22,354 nt of DNA from positions 1 to 22,354 of the forward strand of contig CAVWCW010000028.1 of the NCBI GenBank assembly GCA_963753615.1, in the 5' to 3' direction. This document shows positions 1 through 7,209 of the stretch, piece after piece (the stretch's first letter is position 1; each line of letters opens with the position of its first letter). Both the position numbers and the translations under genes were made by a program. This DNA comes from CAVWCW01 sp963753615. GTDB taxonomy: Bacteria; Pseudomonadota; Gammaproteobacteria; Chromatiales; Chromatiaceae. The notes below the pieces were generated by a model. It had not been told where the DNA came from and made no database searches. It saw nothing but the letters and a program-made list of their open reading frames with translations.

Positions 1-160
1 AACCATAGCCGGGATAGCCCCAGCCACCCCAGCCGCCGCCCCAGCCCCAGCCGCCGAACATGGCGCCCATCATACCGAAGAATGCGTCAGCCGGGAGTGA
101 GACGAGGGAGGTTGATCCGGCAACCACTAAACTCAAGAAAAAACGCTTGGTTCTTGTCAT
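1..160 (-). CDS. Sulfur globule protein-like secreted Gly/Trp-rich protein (3' end beyond window)
   Basis: Only the first 53 codons are visible; the gene runs off the left edge. The ATG at 160-158 follows an AAAGGAG ribosome site 7 nt upstream. Residues 1-26 form a classical signal peptide (basic MTRTKR, hydrophobic core, Ala-Asp-Ala before the cut). The mature part starts Phe-Phe-Gly and becomes a low-complexity run of Gly and Trp, with Tyr and Pro by residues 49-52. This is the architecture of the small structural proteins (SgpA/B/C type) that coat periplasmic sulfur globules in purple sulfur bacteria, whose mature parts also begin near Phe-Phe-Gly and are rich in Gly, aromatics and Pro. 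Proximity to sox genes supports the role. Other secreted Gly-rich proteins are possible because the C-terminus is missing. It is too truncated for ordinary ORF calling and easy to overlook. Confidence 0.7.
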   Translation of the reverse strand, partial: MTRTKRFFLSLVVAGSTSLVSLPADAFFGMMGAMFGGWGWGGGWGGWGYPGYG

Positions 161-213
161 GGCGCTACTCCTTTTACTGCCTACTACAAGCGATGAACGC
201 CCGCTCACCGCTT

Positions 214-250
214 AACCGTCAGTATAAGGAGTTGGGCGGATTCCGGTCAG
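214..250 (-). promoter_or_regulatory. Putative sigma-70 promoter of the sulfur globule protein gene
   Basis: Read on the minus strand there is a -10 hexamer TATACT (221-226) preceded at 18 bp by CTGACC (245-250), which matches 4 of 6 bases of the -35 consensus. This would start transcription near 214 and give a leader of about 54 nt before the ATG at 160. The prediction rests on hexamer matching only. Confidence 0.4.
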
Positions 251-699
251 CAAGGATGTATTTTTATTAGTATCAATCAATATACTGATTCATGGCTGTT
301 GAGCTGGGTCAACTCTTCGCCAATAACTCGGGGCTCATGGGGAGGCGCTGAGGCTCCGAAGGCTGTGCTTTCGCTAGCAAAAATTTACGCACCCACCACG
401 ATTTCTTAGCGGTGGATGCCGGTTTTCCAGTGACTGTTTTCAGCATTGAGCAGCCGCTGGCCGCTGCTCACTGTCGCTTTTCGCACCCCCCTATATTTTG
501 GCCTCTCCAGCTCTATCTTTGTGTGGTGGGACTGCGAGGGATCGAGAGTTAGACAACGGCTCCGGGGAAATCCGGGGCAAGGAGAAATCTAGGAACGAAC
601 TGCACCCCGCCACCGAAAACCGCTCTCGGGAGCGAACCCGCTCCGCCCTAGCCCGGGAAGCAGGCCGGTTTGAGCGCTCCAAACTGAGTTAGGATCGTC
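251..699. other. Gene-poor intergenic stretch between the globule protein gene and soxB
   Basis: No reading frame here has a convincing start, ribosome site or recognisable protein; the short frames near 490-690 on both strands overlap each other and look random. The stretch holds a 7-bp inverted repeat, GAGCAGC (448-454) and GCTGCTC (463-469), with an 8-nt loop. AT-richer DNA between about 260 and 300 lies upstream of the globule gene promoter. Nothing else structured was seen. Confidence 0.5.
448..469. repeat. Short inverted repeat (7-bp stem)
   Basis: GAGCAGC and GCTGCTC pair perfectly around an 8-nt loop. On the plus strand the stem is followed by a short T-containing run (CGCTTTTCGC), so it could be a weak terminator for something reading rightwards, but there is no gene to its left on that strand. 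Confidence 0.35.
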
Positions 700-730
700 G
701 AAAAAAATGCCCACCCCGGGCGGGGTGGGC
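700..730 (-). terminator. Rho-independent terminator of soxB
   Basis: Read on the minus strand, a perfect 9-bp stem GCCCACCCC / GGGGTGGGC (722-730 and 709-717) with a 4-nt loop is followed by a run of seven T residues (A's at 701-707 on the plus strand). It begins 33 nt after the soxB stop codon, as expected for an intrinsic terminator. Confidence 0.9.
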
Positions 731-763
731 GTCAAGGCCATTGGGGCCGATTGAGGATGTGGT

Positions 764-2543
764 TCAGCCCTTGGCGTAGTCGGCGATGCCGGGATTGCCG
801 TCGACGCCGACCAGCTTCGGGGTGTTGAGCTTGTCGATGCGCACCGTCTTGCGGTCGCGCAGGTATTCGGCCACGGTCTCCCAGATCGGCTCCCCCGGGG
901 ATTGGGAGCCCACGGTGGCCCAACCGGCCACCACATACTTCTTCTCGGCCTCGATCTTGGTGCCGTCGTCGAGTTGCATGTCCTGGATGCGCTTGCCCAT
1001 GCCGGCGTTCGGCTCGCACACGTAGTCGAGGCCGCCCAAGCGCACCATGTCGCCGCCTTGCTGAATATAGGGGTCTTTGTTGAACAGGTTGTCGCAGACG
1101 TCTTCCAGGATCAGCTTGATCTCGGCGCCGGTCATCTCGCGCCGGTAGGTTTCGGGATAGGTAATACAGGTCTGGTCCATCACGTTGTCCATGGTAATGG
1201 TCTGGCCCGGGAGCACCGAGGTGCCCCAGCGGAAGCCCGGCGACAGAGATACCTGGGCGTCATTGATTTCGCGCAGGGCGTCGCAGATTACCTGGTCGAA
1301 GGTGCCGTTGAAGTTGCCGCGGCGGTACAGGGTCTCCTCGGCCACCGCCAGCTTCTCTTCCAGTTGCTCCTTGTAGGGCGCGCGCACCTTGTCGATGTAG
1401 GCCTGCATCTCGGCGTCGGCCGCCAGCAGGTTGGAGAACACCGGCAGCAGGCGGTAGCGGAAGTCCTGCACCTTGCCGTTGCGCACGTCCAAGATCCATC
1501 ACTCCGAGGAACTTGCCGTTGGAGCCAGCGTTGGTGACCAGGGTCTTGCCGCCGCTGTTGGAGACCACGCTGGGGGCCGGCATGCCGTCGTGGGTGTGGC
1601 CGCCGAAGATGACGTCGATGCCCGATACCCGCGAGGCCATCTTAAGGTCCACGTCCATGCCGTTGTGGGAAATCACCACCACCACGTCCGGCTTCTCGCT
1701 CTCGCGCACCTGGTCGACGATCCCCTGCATGCGCTGGTCCTGGATGCCGAAGGTCCAGTCCGGGATAAAGCGCTGGGGATTGGCGATCGGCGTATAGGGG
1801 AAGGCCTGGCCGATCACCGCCACGCGCACGCCGCCCACCTCTTTCATCGTGTAAGGCTTGAAAGCGAGGCCGGCGTCTTCGTCGAAACCGTCGAAGTCGG
1901 CGAACCGGTAATCGAACAGGGCCTCTTCGCGCACCGCTACGTTCTGGGCAACGAAGTCACCCTTGAATTCGCCGATGTTCTTGATCACCTCCTCATCCAG
2001 GTAGGTGAACTCCCAGTGCCCGGTCATCACGTCCACCCCGAGCAGGTTGCAGGCCCCGACCATGTCGGCGCCCCGGGTCCAATAGGCGGTGCCCGAACCC
2101 TGCCAGGTGTCGCCGCCGTCCATCAGCAGGCTGTTGCCCGGGCCGCGGGCGTCGCGGATCTGCTTTACCAGGGTTTGCAGGTGGGCAAACCCCCCCACCT
2201 TGCCGTATGTGTTGGCCGCTTCCGCGAAGTTCAGGTAGGTAAAAGCGTGGGCCTCGATGCCGCCCGGGGCGATGCCGAAATGCTCGAGCAACTTGTTGCC
2301 CACCAGGTGTGGGGGCTGGCCGAGGGCATCGCCGACGCCAAGGTTGACATTGGGCTCGCGGAAATAAACCGGGTTGAGCTGGGCGTGGCAATCTGTGATG
2401 TGCAGCAGGCTGCAATTCCCGAACTTGGGCACCTCGTAGAGGTCGGACGGCTCGCGCCTCGCGGCGAAGGCCGATGCCGGAAGCAGGCCGGCGGCCCCGG
2501 CCAGACCCAGCAACTTGATGAAATCTCTTCTGGAAATCGACAT
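764..2543 (-). CDS. soxB: SoxB thiosulfohydrolase, interrupted by a 1-nt frameshift near 1489
   Basis: SoxB hydrolyses the SoxY-cysteine S-thiosulfonate to release sulfate in periplasmic thiosulfate oxidation. The start at 2543 gives a Tat signal peptide (SRRDFIK, hydrophobic core, cut after about residue 27). A GGGAGG ribosome site lies about 11 nt upstream. The metallophosphatase domain shows ITDCH (D51, H53), GGDT (143-146), GHWE (175-178, the SoxB form of GNHE), SHNG (292-295) and GGHTHDG (314-320). A 5'-nucleotidase-type C-terminal domain follows. After L351 (1493-1491) the frame is lost. Reading resumes one base on as DVRNGKVQDFRYRLLPV, which exactly continues the family sequence, so there is one extra base in the CC at 1489-1490. 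Corrected length is 592 aa, normal for SoxB. A sequencing or assembly error is more likely than decay, because both halves are perfectly conserved. It is transcribed divergently from the sensor kinase. Confidence 0.93.
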
Positions 2544-2668
2544 GACTCGCAAACCCTCCCGATGGCTAATTTTACGGGGCGGCGGCCCTGCCGCCCCCCG
2601 CGATTTCTGGAAAATGCTCATAAGGCACCCGCCCGGACAGTCCAGGCACCCGGCCCGCAGCAGCCGCA

Positions 2669-2697
2669 ATTATTGGGGTTTCGTCCAAAGCTGAAAA
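2669..2697 (-). promoter_or_regulatory. soxB promoter
   Basis: On the minus strand, TTTTCA (2692-2697) and AATAAT (2669-2674) are separated by exactly 17 bp, with transcription expected to start near 2662 and a leader of about 120 nt. The -10 lies at the same distance (23 nt from the TGTTCCAAT box to ATAAT) as in the soxX promoter, which supports both assignments. Confidence 0.6.
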
Positions 2698-2739
2698 TTG
2701 GAACATGCCGCAGCCCCTGTTGTGGTTTTCCTCAATACC
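2695..2739 (-). promoter_or_regulatory. Candidate operator of soxB (copy 1 of a shared sox operator)
   Basis: In soxB orientation this reads GGTATTGAGGAAAACC followed by ACAA (2720-2739), then 14 variable bases, then TGTTCCAAT (2697-2705) abutting the -35. The first block matches the soxX operator at 19 of 20 bases, the second block is identical, and the spacing is identical. Its core is a dyad TT-N2-GG-N4-CC-N2-AA (2720-2735), fitting a dimeric activator. It lies in the soxB/sensor-kinase divergent region, so it could also influence the kinase gene. Confidence 0.75.
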
Positions 2740-2858
2740 GGGGCCTCGGCGATCGCGGATTTCGATTCACACGGCGGACCATGCTACAGTCGGGGAAAGA
2801 TTCCCGCAAGCCGCGGCCGCAAGCCTCAGCTCCGCCGCCGAGCAGCTATTATTGCCCT

Positions 2859-5042
2859 ATGCGTCTCGCAGTCCGATTCCTCCTGTACTCCCTGTTGCTG
2901 CCGGCTCCGGTCTGGGTCCTGGCAGCAGAGCCGATCATCATCGGCGTCCTCAGTCACCGCGGCGACCTACACACACTAGACACCTGGTCGCCGACGGCCG
3001 ATTACCTGACCGAACGCATCCCCGAGCACGACTTCCTGATCCTGCCCCTGAAGTTTGAGGAGATTGACGCCGCGGTGAAGGACGGCGACGTCGATTTCAT
3101 CCTGGTCAACTCCGGAATCTACGTGGGCCTGGAGTTTCACTACCGGGTATCGCGCATCGCAACCCTCAACAACCGGCTCGGGGACATCCCCTATAACGTT
3201 TTCGGCGGCGTCATCTTTACCCGGGACGACCGCCAGGACTTGCAGACCCTGGCGGATCTCGAGGGCAAGCGCGTCATGGCCGTCAACACGGCCTCCCTGG
3301 GCGGATTCCAAATGGCCTGGCGGGAGTTGCAGCGAGAGGGGATCGACCCCTACAGGGATTTCGCCGAATTGAGTTTCGGCGAGACCCATGATCAAGTGGT
3401 TTTGGCAGTACGCGACGGACTCGTGGACGCCGGCACCGTGCGCACGAATATTCTGGAAAGGTTGCAGATGGAGGGCCTGATCGAACTCGAGGAGTTCCGC
3501 GTCATCCATCCCCGGTTCGAACCCGACTTCCCCCTCAACCTGAGTACCGGGTTATATCCGGAATGGCCTTTCAGCAAAGCGCCCCACACCAGCAACAGGC
3601 TGGCTCAGCAGGTAGCGGTGGCGCTGATGCAGATGCCCGCCGATCACCCGGCCGCGCTCAAGGGCAACTACGCCGGCTGGACCATCCCCCTGGATTACCA
3701 GGCGGTCCATGAACTGTTTAGAGACCTCAAACTGCCCCCCTACGACCAGATCGGCAAGTTCACCCTGGCAGATGCCATCCGCAAATACTGGGTCTGGTTG
3801 CTGCTGACCCTGAGCGCGCTCCTGGTACTGGCATTGCTGACTACCTGGGTGTTCCGCCTCAACCGGGAACTGGAGCGCGCCAAGCACACGCTGGAGACCC
3901 AGCACCATCTGATTCTCGACTCGGTGGCGGACGGCATCTTCGGGGTCGATCTCAACGGCCATGCCACCTTTGTCAATCGGGCCATGGAGCGGATCACCGG
4001 CTGGCCGGCGGCGGAGCTGATCGGCCAAAACCAGCACGAGTTGCTGCACCACACCCGGGGCGACGGCAGCAACCACCCGCCGGAGGAGTGCCCGGTGTAT
4101 CTCACTTTTCGCGATAACCGCACCCTGTACGTGGCCGACGACACCTTCTGGAAGCGCGACGGCAGCAGCATCCCGGTGGAATACAGCAGCACCCCGATCC
4201 GTGACGAAAAGGGCGAGACCGTAGGCAGCGTGGTGGTGTTTCGCGACATCACCGAGCGCAAGCAGGCAGAGGAGAGCGCCCACGAGCACCAGCAGGAGCT
4301 GGCCCATGTGGCGCGCCTAAGCACCATGGGGGAAATGGCCTCCGGCATCGCGCACGAGCTGAACCAGCCGCTCACCGCCATCGCTGCCAACTCCCATGCC
4401 TGCATCCGCATGCTGGAATCCGGCAGCTCGTCGCGGGAGCAATGCGCCGACATTATGGAGCGCATCGCCGCCCAGGCGGAACGGGCAGGCGAGATCATCC
4501 GCCAGCTGCGGAGCTTCGTGCGCAAGGACCAGCCGGAGCGGCGCCTGATCGACCTGCGCACGGTGATTCGCGAAGCCGGCGTACTGTTCGAGCCGGAGGC
4601 CCGGCGCGCCGGGGTGCAACTGCGCATGCATTTGGGAAACGCGCCGGTGCAGGTGATGGCACAACCGATCCAGATCGAGCAGGTAATCCTCAACCTGGCC
4701 CGCAATGCCATCGAGGCCATGACGGAAGTACCGCCGGGGCAGCGCCGGCTGGTGATCGAGACCGGCGGCGGCGCCGGCTCGGTGGAGGTCAGCGTGCAGG
4801 ACAGCGGACCCGGATTGGGCCAGGAGTTGCTGGGCCAGGTCTTCAACCCCTTTGTCACCACCAAGCCCAACGGGCTGGGACTCGGACTGTCGATCAGCCT
4901 GGGCATCATCGAGGCCCACAAGGGCCAGCTGCGGGTGGAGTCGGAACCCGGTTTGGGGGCCTGCTTCAGCTTCACCCTCCCGGCAGACGAGACCCAGCCC
5001 GTTGCCGCCAAGGCCGCCGAACCCGCGGCGGCGCCGGCCTGA
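2859..5042 (+). CDS. TtrS-like sensor histidine kinase with periplasmic PhnD-type domain
   Basis: This is a 727-aa membrane sensor kinase. The ATG at 2859 begins a signal peptide (MRLAVRFLLYSLLLPAP, cut near Leu-Ala-Ala at about 22). The open frame continues far upstream, but antisense to soxB, so that extension is not coding. Residues about 23-300 form a PhnD/SsuA-type substrate-binding domain without any cysteine. A transmembrane helix spans 310-332 and a PAS domain about 347-470. The HisKA phospho-acceptor is H499 in HELNQPLTA. The ATPase domain has an N box (N616 in ARNAIEAM), DSGPGLG (D648) and GLGLGLS. This layout is that of TtrS, the tetrathionate sensor. Standing between soxB and soxXAKYZ, it probably senses a sulfur oxyanion; the ligand is inference. 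Its stop is 11 nt before the response regulator start. Ribosome site is weak. Confidence 0.88.
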   Translation: MRLAVRFLLYSLLLPAPVWVLAAEPIIIGVLSHRGDLHTLDTWSPTADYLTERIPEHDFLILPLKFEEIDAAVKDGDVDFILVNSGIYVGLEFHYRVSRIATLNNRLGDIPYNVFGGVIFTRDDRQDLQTLADLEGKRVMAVNTASLGGFQMAWRELQREGIDPYRDFAELSFGETHDQVVLAVRDGLVDAGTVRTNILERLQMEGLIELEEFRVIHPRFEPDFPLNLSTGLYPEWPFSKAPHTSNRLAQQVAVALMQMPADHPAALKGNYAGWTIPLDYQAVHELFRDLKLPPYDQIGKFTLADAIRKYWVWLLLTLSALLVLALLTTWVFRLNRELERAKHTLETQHHLILDSVADGIFGVDLNGHATFVNRAMERITGWPAAELIGQNQHELLHHTRGDGSNHPPEECPVYLTFRDNRTLYVADDTFWKRDGSSIPVEYSSTPIRDEKGETVGSVVVFRDITERKQAEESAHEHQQELAHVARLSTMGEMASGIAHELNQPLTAIAANSHACIRMLESGSSSREQCADIMERIAAQAERAGEIIRQLRSFVRKDQPERRLIDLRTVIREAGVLFEPEARRAGVQLRMHLGNAPVQVMAQPIQIEQVILNLARNAIEAMTEVPPGQRRLVIETGGGAGSVEVSVQDSGPGLGQELLGQVFNPFVTTKPNGLGLGLSISLGIIEAHKGQLRVESEPGLGACFSFTLPADETQPVAAKAAEPAAAPA

Positions 5043-5053
5043 TCCTGCGTTCA

Positions 5054-5677
5054 ATGAATAGTCAAGCGACGCCCTTCGAACCCACCGTCTTTATCGTCGA
5101 CGACGACGCCGAAGTGCGCGCCGCCCTGCAATTGCTGATGCAATCGGTGGGCCTGCCGGCAAAGACATTCACCTCGGCTCAGGACTACCTGGACCGCTTC
5201 GATGCGGAGCGCCCGGGCTGCCTGGTGCTCGACATCCGCATGCCCGGGATGAGCGGCCTGGAGCTTCAGGAGCGCCTGAGCCAGGAACCCCTGCACCCAC
5301 CGATCGTCATGATCACCGGACATGGCGATGTGCCTATGGCGGTTCGAGCGGTGCAGGCCGGCGCCACCGACTTCATCGAAAAGCCGTTCCGCGACCAAGT
5401 GCTGCTGGACAGTGTACACCGAGCGATCACCCAGGACGCCGAGAGCCGGGGCGAGGCCTCGCGCATCGCCGACATCGAAAAACGCCTGGCCCGGCTGACC
5501 CCCCGTGAGCGCGAAGTATTGGAACTGGTGATGGCCGGTGACCGCAACAAAGTGATAGCATCCCGCTTGGGCGTAAGCCAATCGACGGTAGAGGCCCACC
5601 GCGCCAAGGTGATGGAGAAGATGGAGGCCAACACCCTGTCCGACCTGATGCGCATGGCCCTGACAGTAACCAGATAG
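5054..5677 (+). CDS. FixJ/TtrR-type response regulator (receiver plus LuxR HTH)
   Basis: This 207-aa protein is the partner of the preceding kinase, starting 11 nt after its stop. Residues 11-125 are a receiver domain with acidic pocket D16-D18, phospho-acceptor D60 in VLDIRMPG, T88 (ITGHG) and K110 (EKPF). Residues about 146-205 are a LuxR/FixJ helix-turn-helix (LTPREREVLELV, then VIASRLGVSQSTVEAHRAKVMEKM split over 167-190). Such regulators bind promoter dyads as phosphorylated dimers and usually activate. The nearest downstream gene is soxX on the same strand, 241 nt away, and the shared sox operator starts 20 nt after this stop codon. Control of soxB and soxXAKYZ is therefore a strong inference. 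The TtrR name reflects family resemblance only. Confidence 0.9.
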   Translation: MNSQATPFEPTVFIVDDDAEVRAALQLLMQSVGLPAKTFTSAQDYLDRFDAERPGCLVLDIRMPGMSGLELQERLSQEPLHPPIVMITGHGDVPMAVRAVQAGATDFIEKPFRDQVLLDSVHRAITQDAESRGEASRIADIEKRLARLTPREREVLELVMAGDRNKVIASRLGVSQSTVEAHRAKVMEKMEANTLSDLMRMALTVTR

Positions 5678-5679
5678 AG

Positions 5680-5699
5680 ACCGTCCCCTGGCGGGCGGT
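5680..5699 (+). terminator. Weak hairpin after the response regulator gene
   Basis: ACCG-T-CCC (5680-5687) can pair with GGG-CGGT (5693-5699), giving a 7-bp stem with one bulged T. It starts 3 nt after the stop codon and is not followed by a T-run, so termination would be inefficient. It overlaps the first bases of the sox operator. Confidence 0.3.
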
Positions 5700-5739
5700 A
5701 TTAAGGAAAACCACAATAGGCTTTCCCACTTGTTCCAAT
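5697..5739 (+). promoter_or_regulatory. Candidate operator of soxXAKYZ (copy 2 of the shared sox operator)
   Basis: GGTATTAAGGAAAACC plus ACAA (5697-5716) is followed after 14 bases by TGTTCCAAT (5731-5739), directly abutting the -35 element. The core TTAAGGAAAACCACAA (5701-5716) has imperfect dyad symmetry TT-N2-GG-N4-CC-N2-AA, and its centre falls near -66 from the predicted start site. The matching element before soxB has the same order, orientation to its gene and spacing. Confidence 0.75.
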
Positions 5740-5767
5740 TTAACCTTTACGGCCAAGCGTGGATAAT
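5739..5767 (+). promoter_or_regulatory. soxX operon promoter
   Basis: TTTAAC (5739-5744) and GATAAT (5762-5767) are separated by 17 bp. The -10 is strong (5 of 6) and the -35 is poor (3 of 6), the usual pattern for activator-dependent sigma-70 promoters. Predicted start near 5774 gives a leader of about 145 nt before soxX, in which no riboswitch or clear structure was recognised. Confidence 0.6.
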
Positions 5768-5918
5768 CCCCCCAGTCAGATTTCCAGGGTCTACATTACC
5801 CTGCAGTGATCTGCTGATCGGGATTGGGAATCCGAGCCGCCAGTGGCTACAAGAAGGCGTTCAGGTACCCACCCGCGCGATCCTTAGGTAATTACAGAAA
5901 CCACGAAAGGAGCAGAGA

Positions 5919-6287
5919 ATGACCCGATTTCGTACCCAGGCACTCAGTGTTGCCGCGGTGCTCGCGAGCAGCCTGATCCTGCTGCCCGCGGCCCAGGCCG
6001 ACAGCGAGGGAGCTGCCATGCTGGAGGAAGGCAAGAAGATTTCCTTTACCCGCGCCCAGGGCAACTGCCTTGCGTGCCACTACATAGAAGGCGGCGAGAG
6101 CCCCGGCACCATCGCCCCGCCGCTGGTGGCCATGCAGAGTCGTTTCCCCGACAAAGCCGCGCTGCGCGCCCAGATCTGGGACCCCGCCGTGGCCAACCCG
6201 GAAACGTCCATGCCCCCGTTCGGCCGGCACAGCATCCTGAGCGAAGACGAGATCGACAAGGTAGTCGAATTCATCTGGGCGCTCTGA
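5919..6287 (+). CDS. soxX: SoxX, monoheme cytochrome c subunit of SoxXA
   Basis: This 122-aa secreted cytochrome c accepts electrons when SoxXA conjugates thiosulfate to SoxY. An AAAGGAG ribosome site precedes the ATG. Residues 1-27 are a Sec signal peptide ending Ala-Gln-Ala. The haem site is C50-L-A-C53-H54, and the likely axial ligand is M98 in SMPPFGRH, typical of SoxX. Length is normal for short SoxX proteins. It is the first gene of soxX-soxA-soxK-soxY-soxZ, with soxA 34 nt downstream, and lies behind the predicted operator and promoter at 5697-5767. Confidence 0.95.
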   Translation: MTRFRTQALSVAAVLASSLILLPAAQADSEGAAMLEEGKKISFTRAQGNCLACHYIEGGESPGTIAPPLVAMQSRFPDKAALRAQIWDPAVANPETSMPPFGRHSILSEDEIDKVVEFIWAL

Positions 6288-6321
6288 GCGCGGAACTGGT
6301 TTACCTGGAGGCAAATACACG

Positions 6322-7158
6322 ATGAAAAAATTGATTCTCAGCGCGACCCTGATGGGCGTGGCCCTGGCCGCGCCGATGCTGGCCAGCGCCACCCCGGAAG
6401 AGGATCGCGAGACGATCCGCACCTACACATTGAAGCGCTTCGCCGGCGTACCGGTTGAAGAGTACGTCAACGGCGTTTACGCCATTGACGAAGTCGGGCG
6501 CAGCAGTTGGGAAGCGATCGAAGAGTTCCCGCCCTACGAGACCTATATAGACGACGGCGAGAGCATGTGGGATACGCCCTTCGCCAACGGCAAGGGTTAC
6601 AGCGACTGCTTCCCCGACGGCCCCGGCATCGCCGGCAAGTATCCCCACTGGGACAAAGACGCCGGCATGGTCATTACCCTGCCGCTGGCCATCAACCAGT
6701 GCCGCGAAGCCAACGGCGAGGAACCGCTGAAGTACAAGAAGGGCAAGATCAACGCCCTGCTCTCGTACATCGCCTATAATTCTCGGGGCGAGATAACCGA
6801 CGTGGAAATCCCGGCCGACGATCCGGGGGCGCTGGCCGCCTATGAGGCAGGCAAACAGTTCTATTTCGCCCGCCGCGGCCAGCTGAATTTCTCCTGCGCA
6901 ACCTGCCACCTGCAGAACGCCGGCAACAACATCCGCACCGACGTGCTGAGCCCGATGCTCGGCCATACCACCCATTGGCCGGTGTACCGCTCCAAATGGG
7001 GCGATATGGGCACCCTGCACCGCCGCTTTGGCGGCTGCAACAAGCAGGTGCGCGCCAAGCCGTTCAAGGCCCAGGGCGAGGAGTACCGAAACCTTGAGTA
7101 TTTCATGACCTACGTCAACAACGGCCTGCCGCTCAACGGCCCCGGCGCCCGCAAGTAA
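6322..7158 (+). CDS. soxA: SoxA, cytochrome c subunit of SoxXA (single-haem form)
   Basis: This 278-aa catalytic subunit of the L-cysteine S-thiosulfotransferase couples thiosulfate to SoxY. The signal peptide is MKKLILSATLMGVALAAP onward, cut after Ala-Ser-Ala near residue 23. Only one CxxCH is present, C192-A-T-C195-H196. The active-site cysteine that carries persulfide is C239 in RRFGGCNKQ. The N-terminal domain lacks a haem motif but has two cysteines, C96 and C127, which in single-haem SoxA probably form a disulfide in place of the lost haem. Full length, with a GGAGG ribosome site about 10 nt before the ATG. Confidence 0.95.
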   Translation: MKKLILSATLMGVALAAPMLASATPEEDRETIRTYTLKRFAGVPVEEYVNGVYAIDEVGRSSWEAIEEFPPYETYIDDGESMWDTPFANGKGYSDCFPDGPGIAGKYPHWDKDAGMVITLPLAINQCREANGEEPLKYKKGKINALLSYIAYNSRGEITDVEIPADDPGALAAYEAGKQFYFARRGQLNFSCATCHLQNAGNNIRTDVLSPMLGHTTHWPVYRSKWGDMGTLHRRFGGCNKQVRAKPFKAQGEEYRNLEYFMTYVNNGLPLNGPGARK

Positions 7159-7209
7159 GGCGGCGTGCGTACACCCGCACCTGAACCCAACGACTTCTGG
7201 AGAATGAGG

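Noticed and set aside
418..432. GGTTTTCC resembling part of the sox operator upstream of the globule protein gene
   Set aside because: Only the 8-bp centre matches; the flanking TT/AA dyad, the TGTTCCAAT box and the spacing to a promoter are absent. A single 8-mer is expected by chance in a window of this size.
1473..2858. Long plus-strand open frame upstream of the sensor kinase start
   Set aside because: It is antisense to soxB and its translation (His/Val/Gly-rich) resembles no protein; it is a high-GC shadow. The kinase starts at 2859 with a clear signal peptide.
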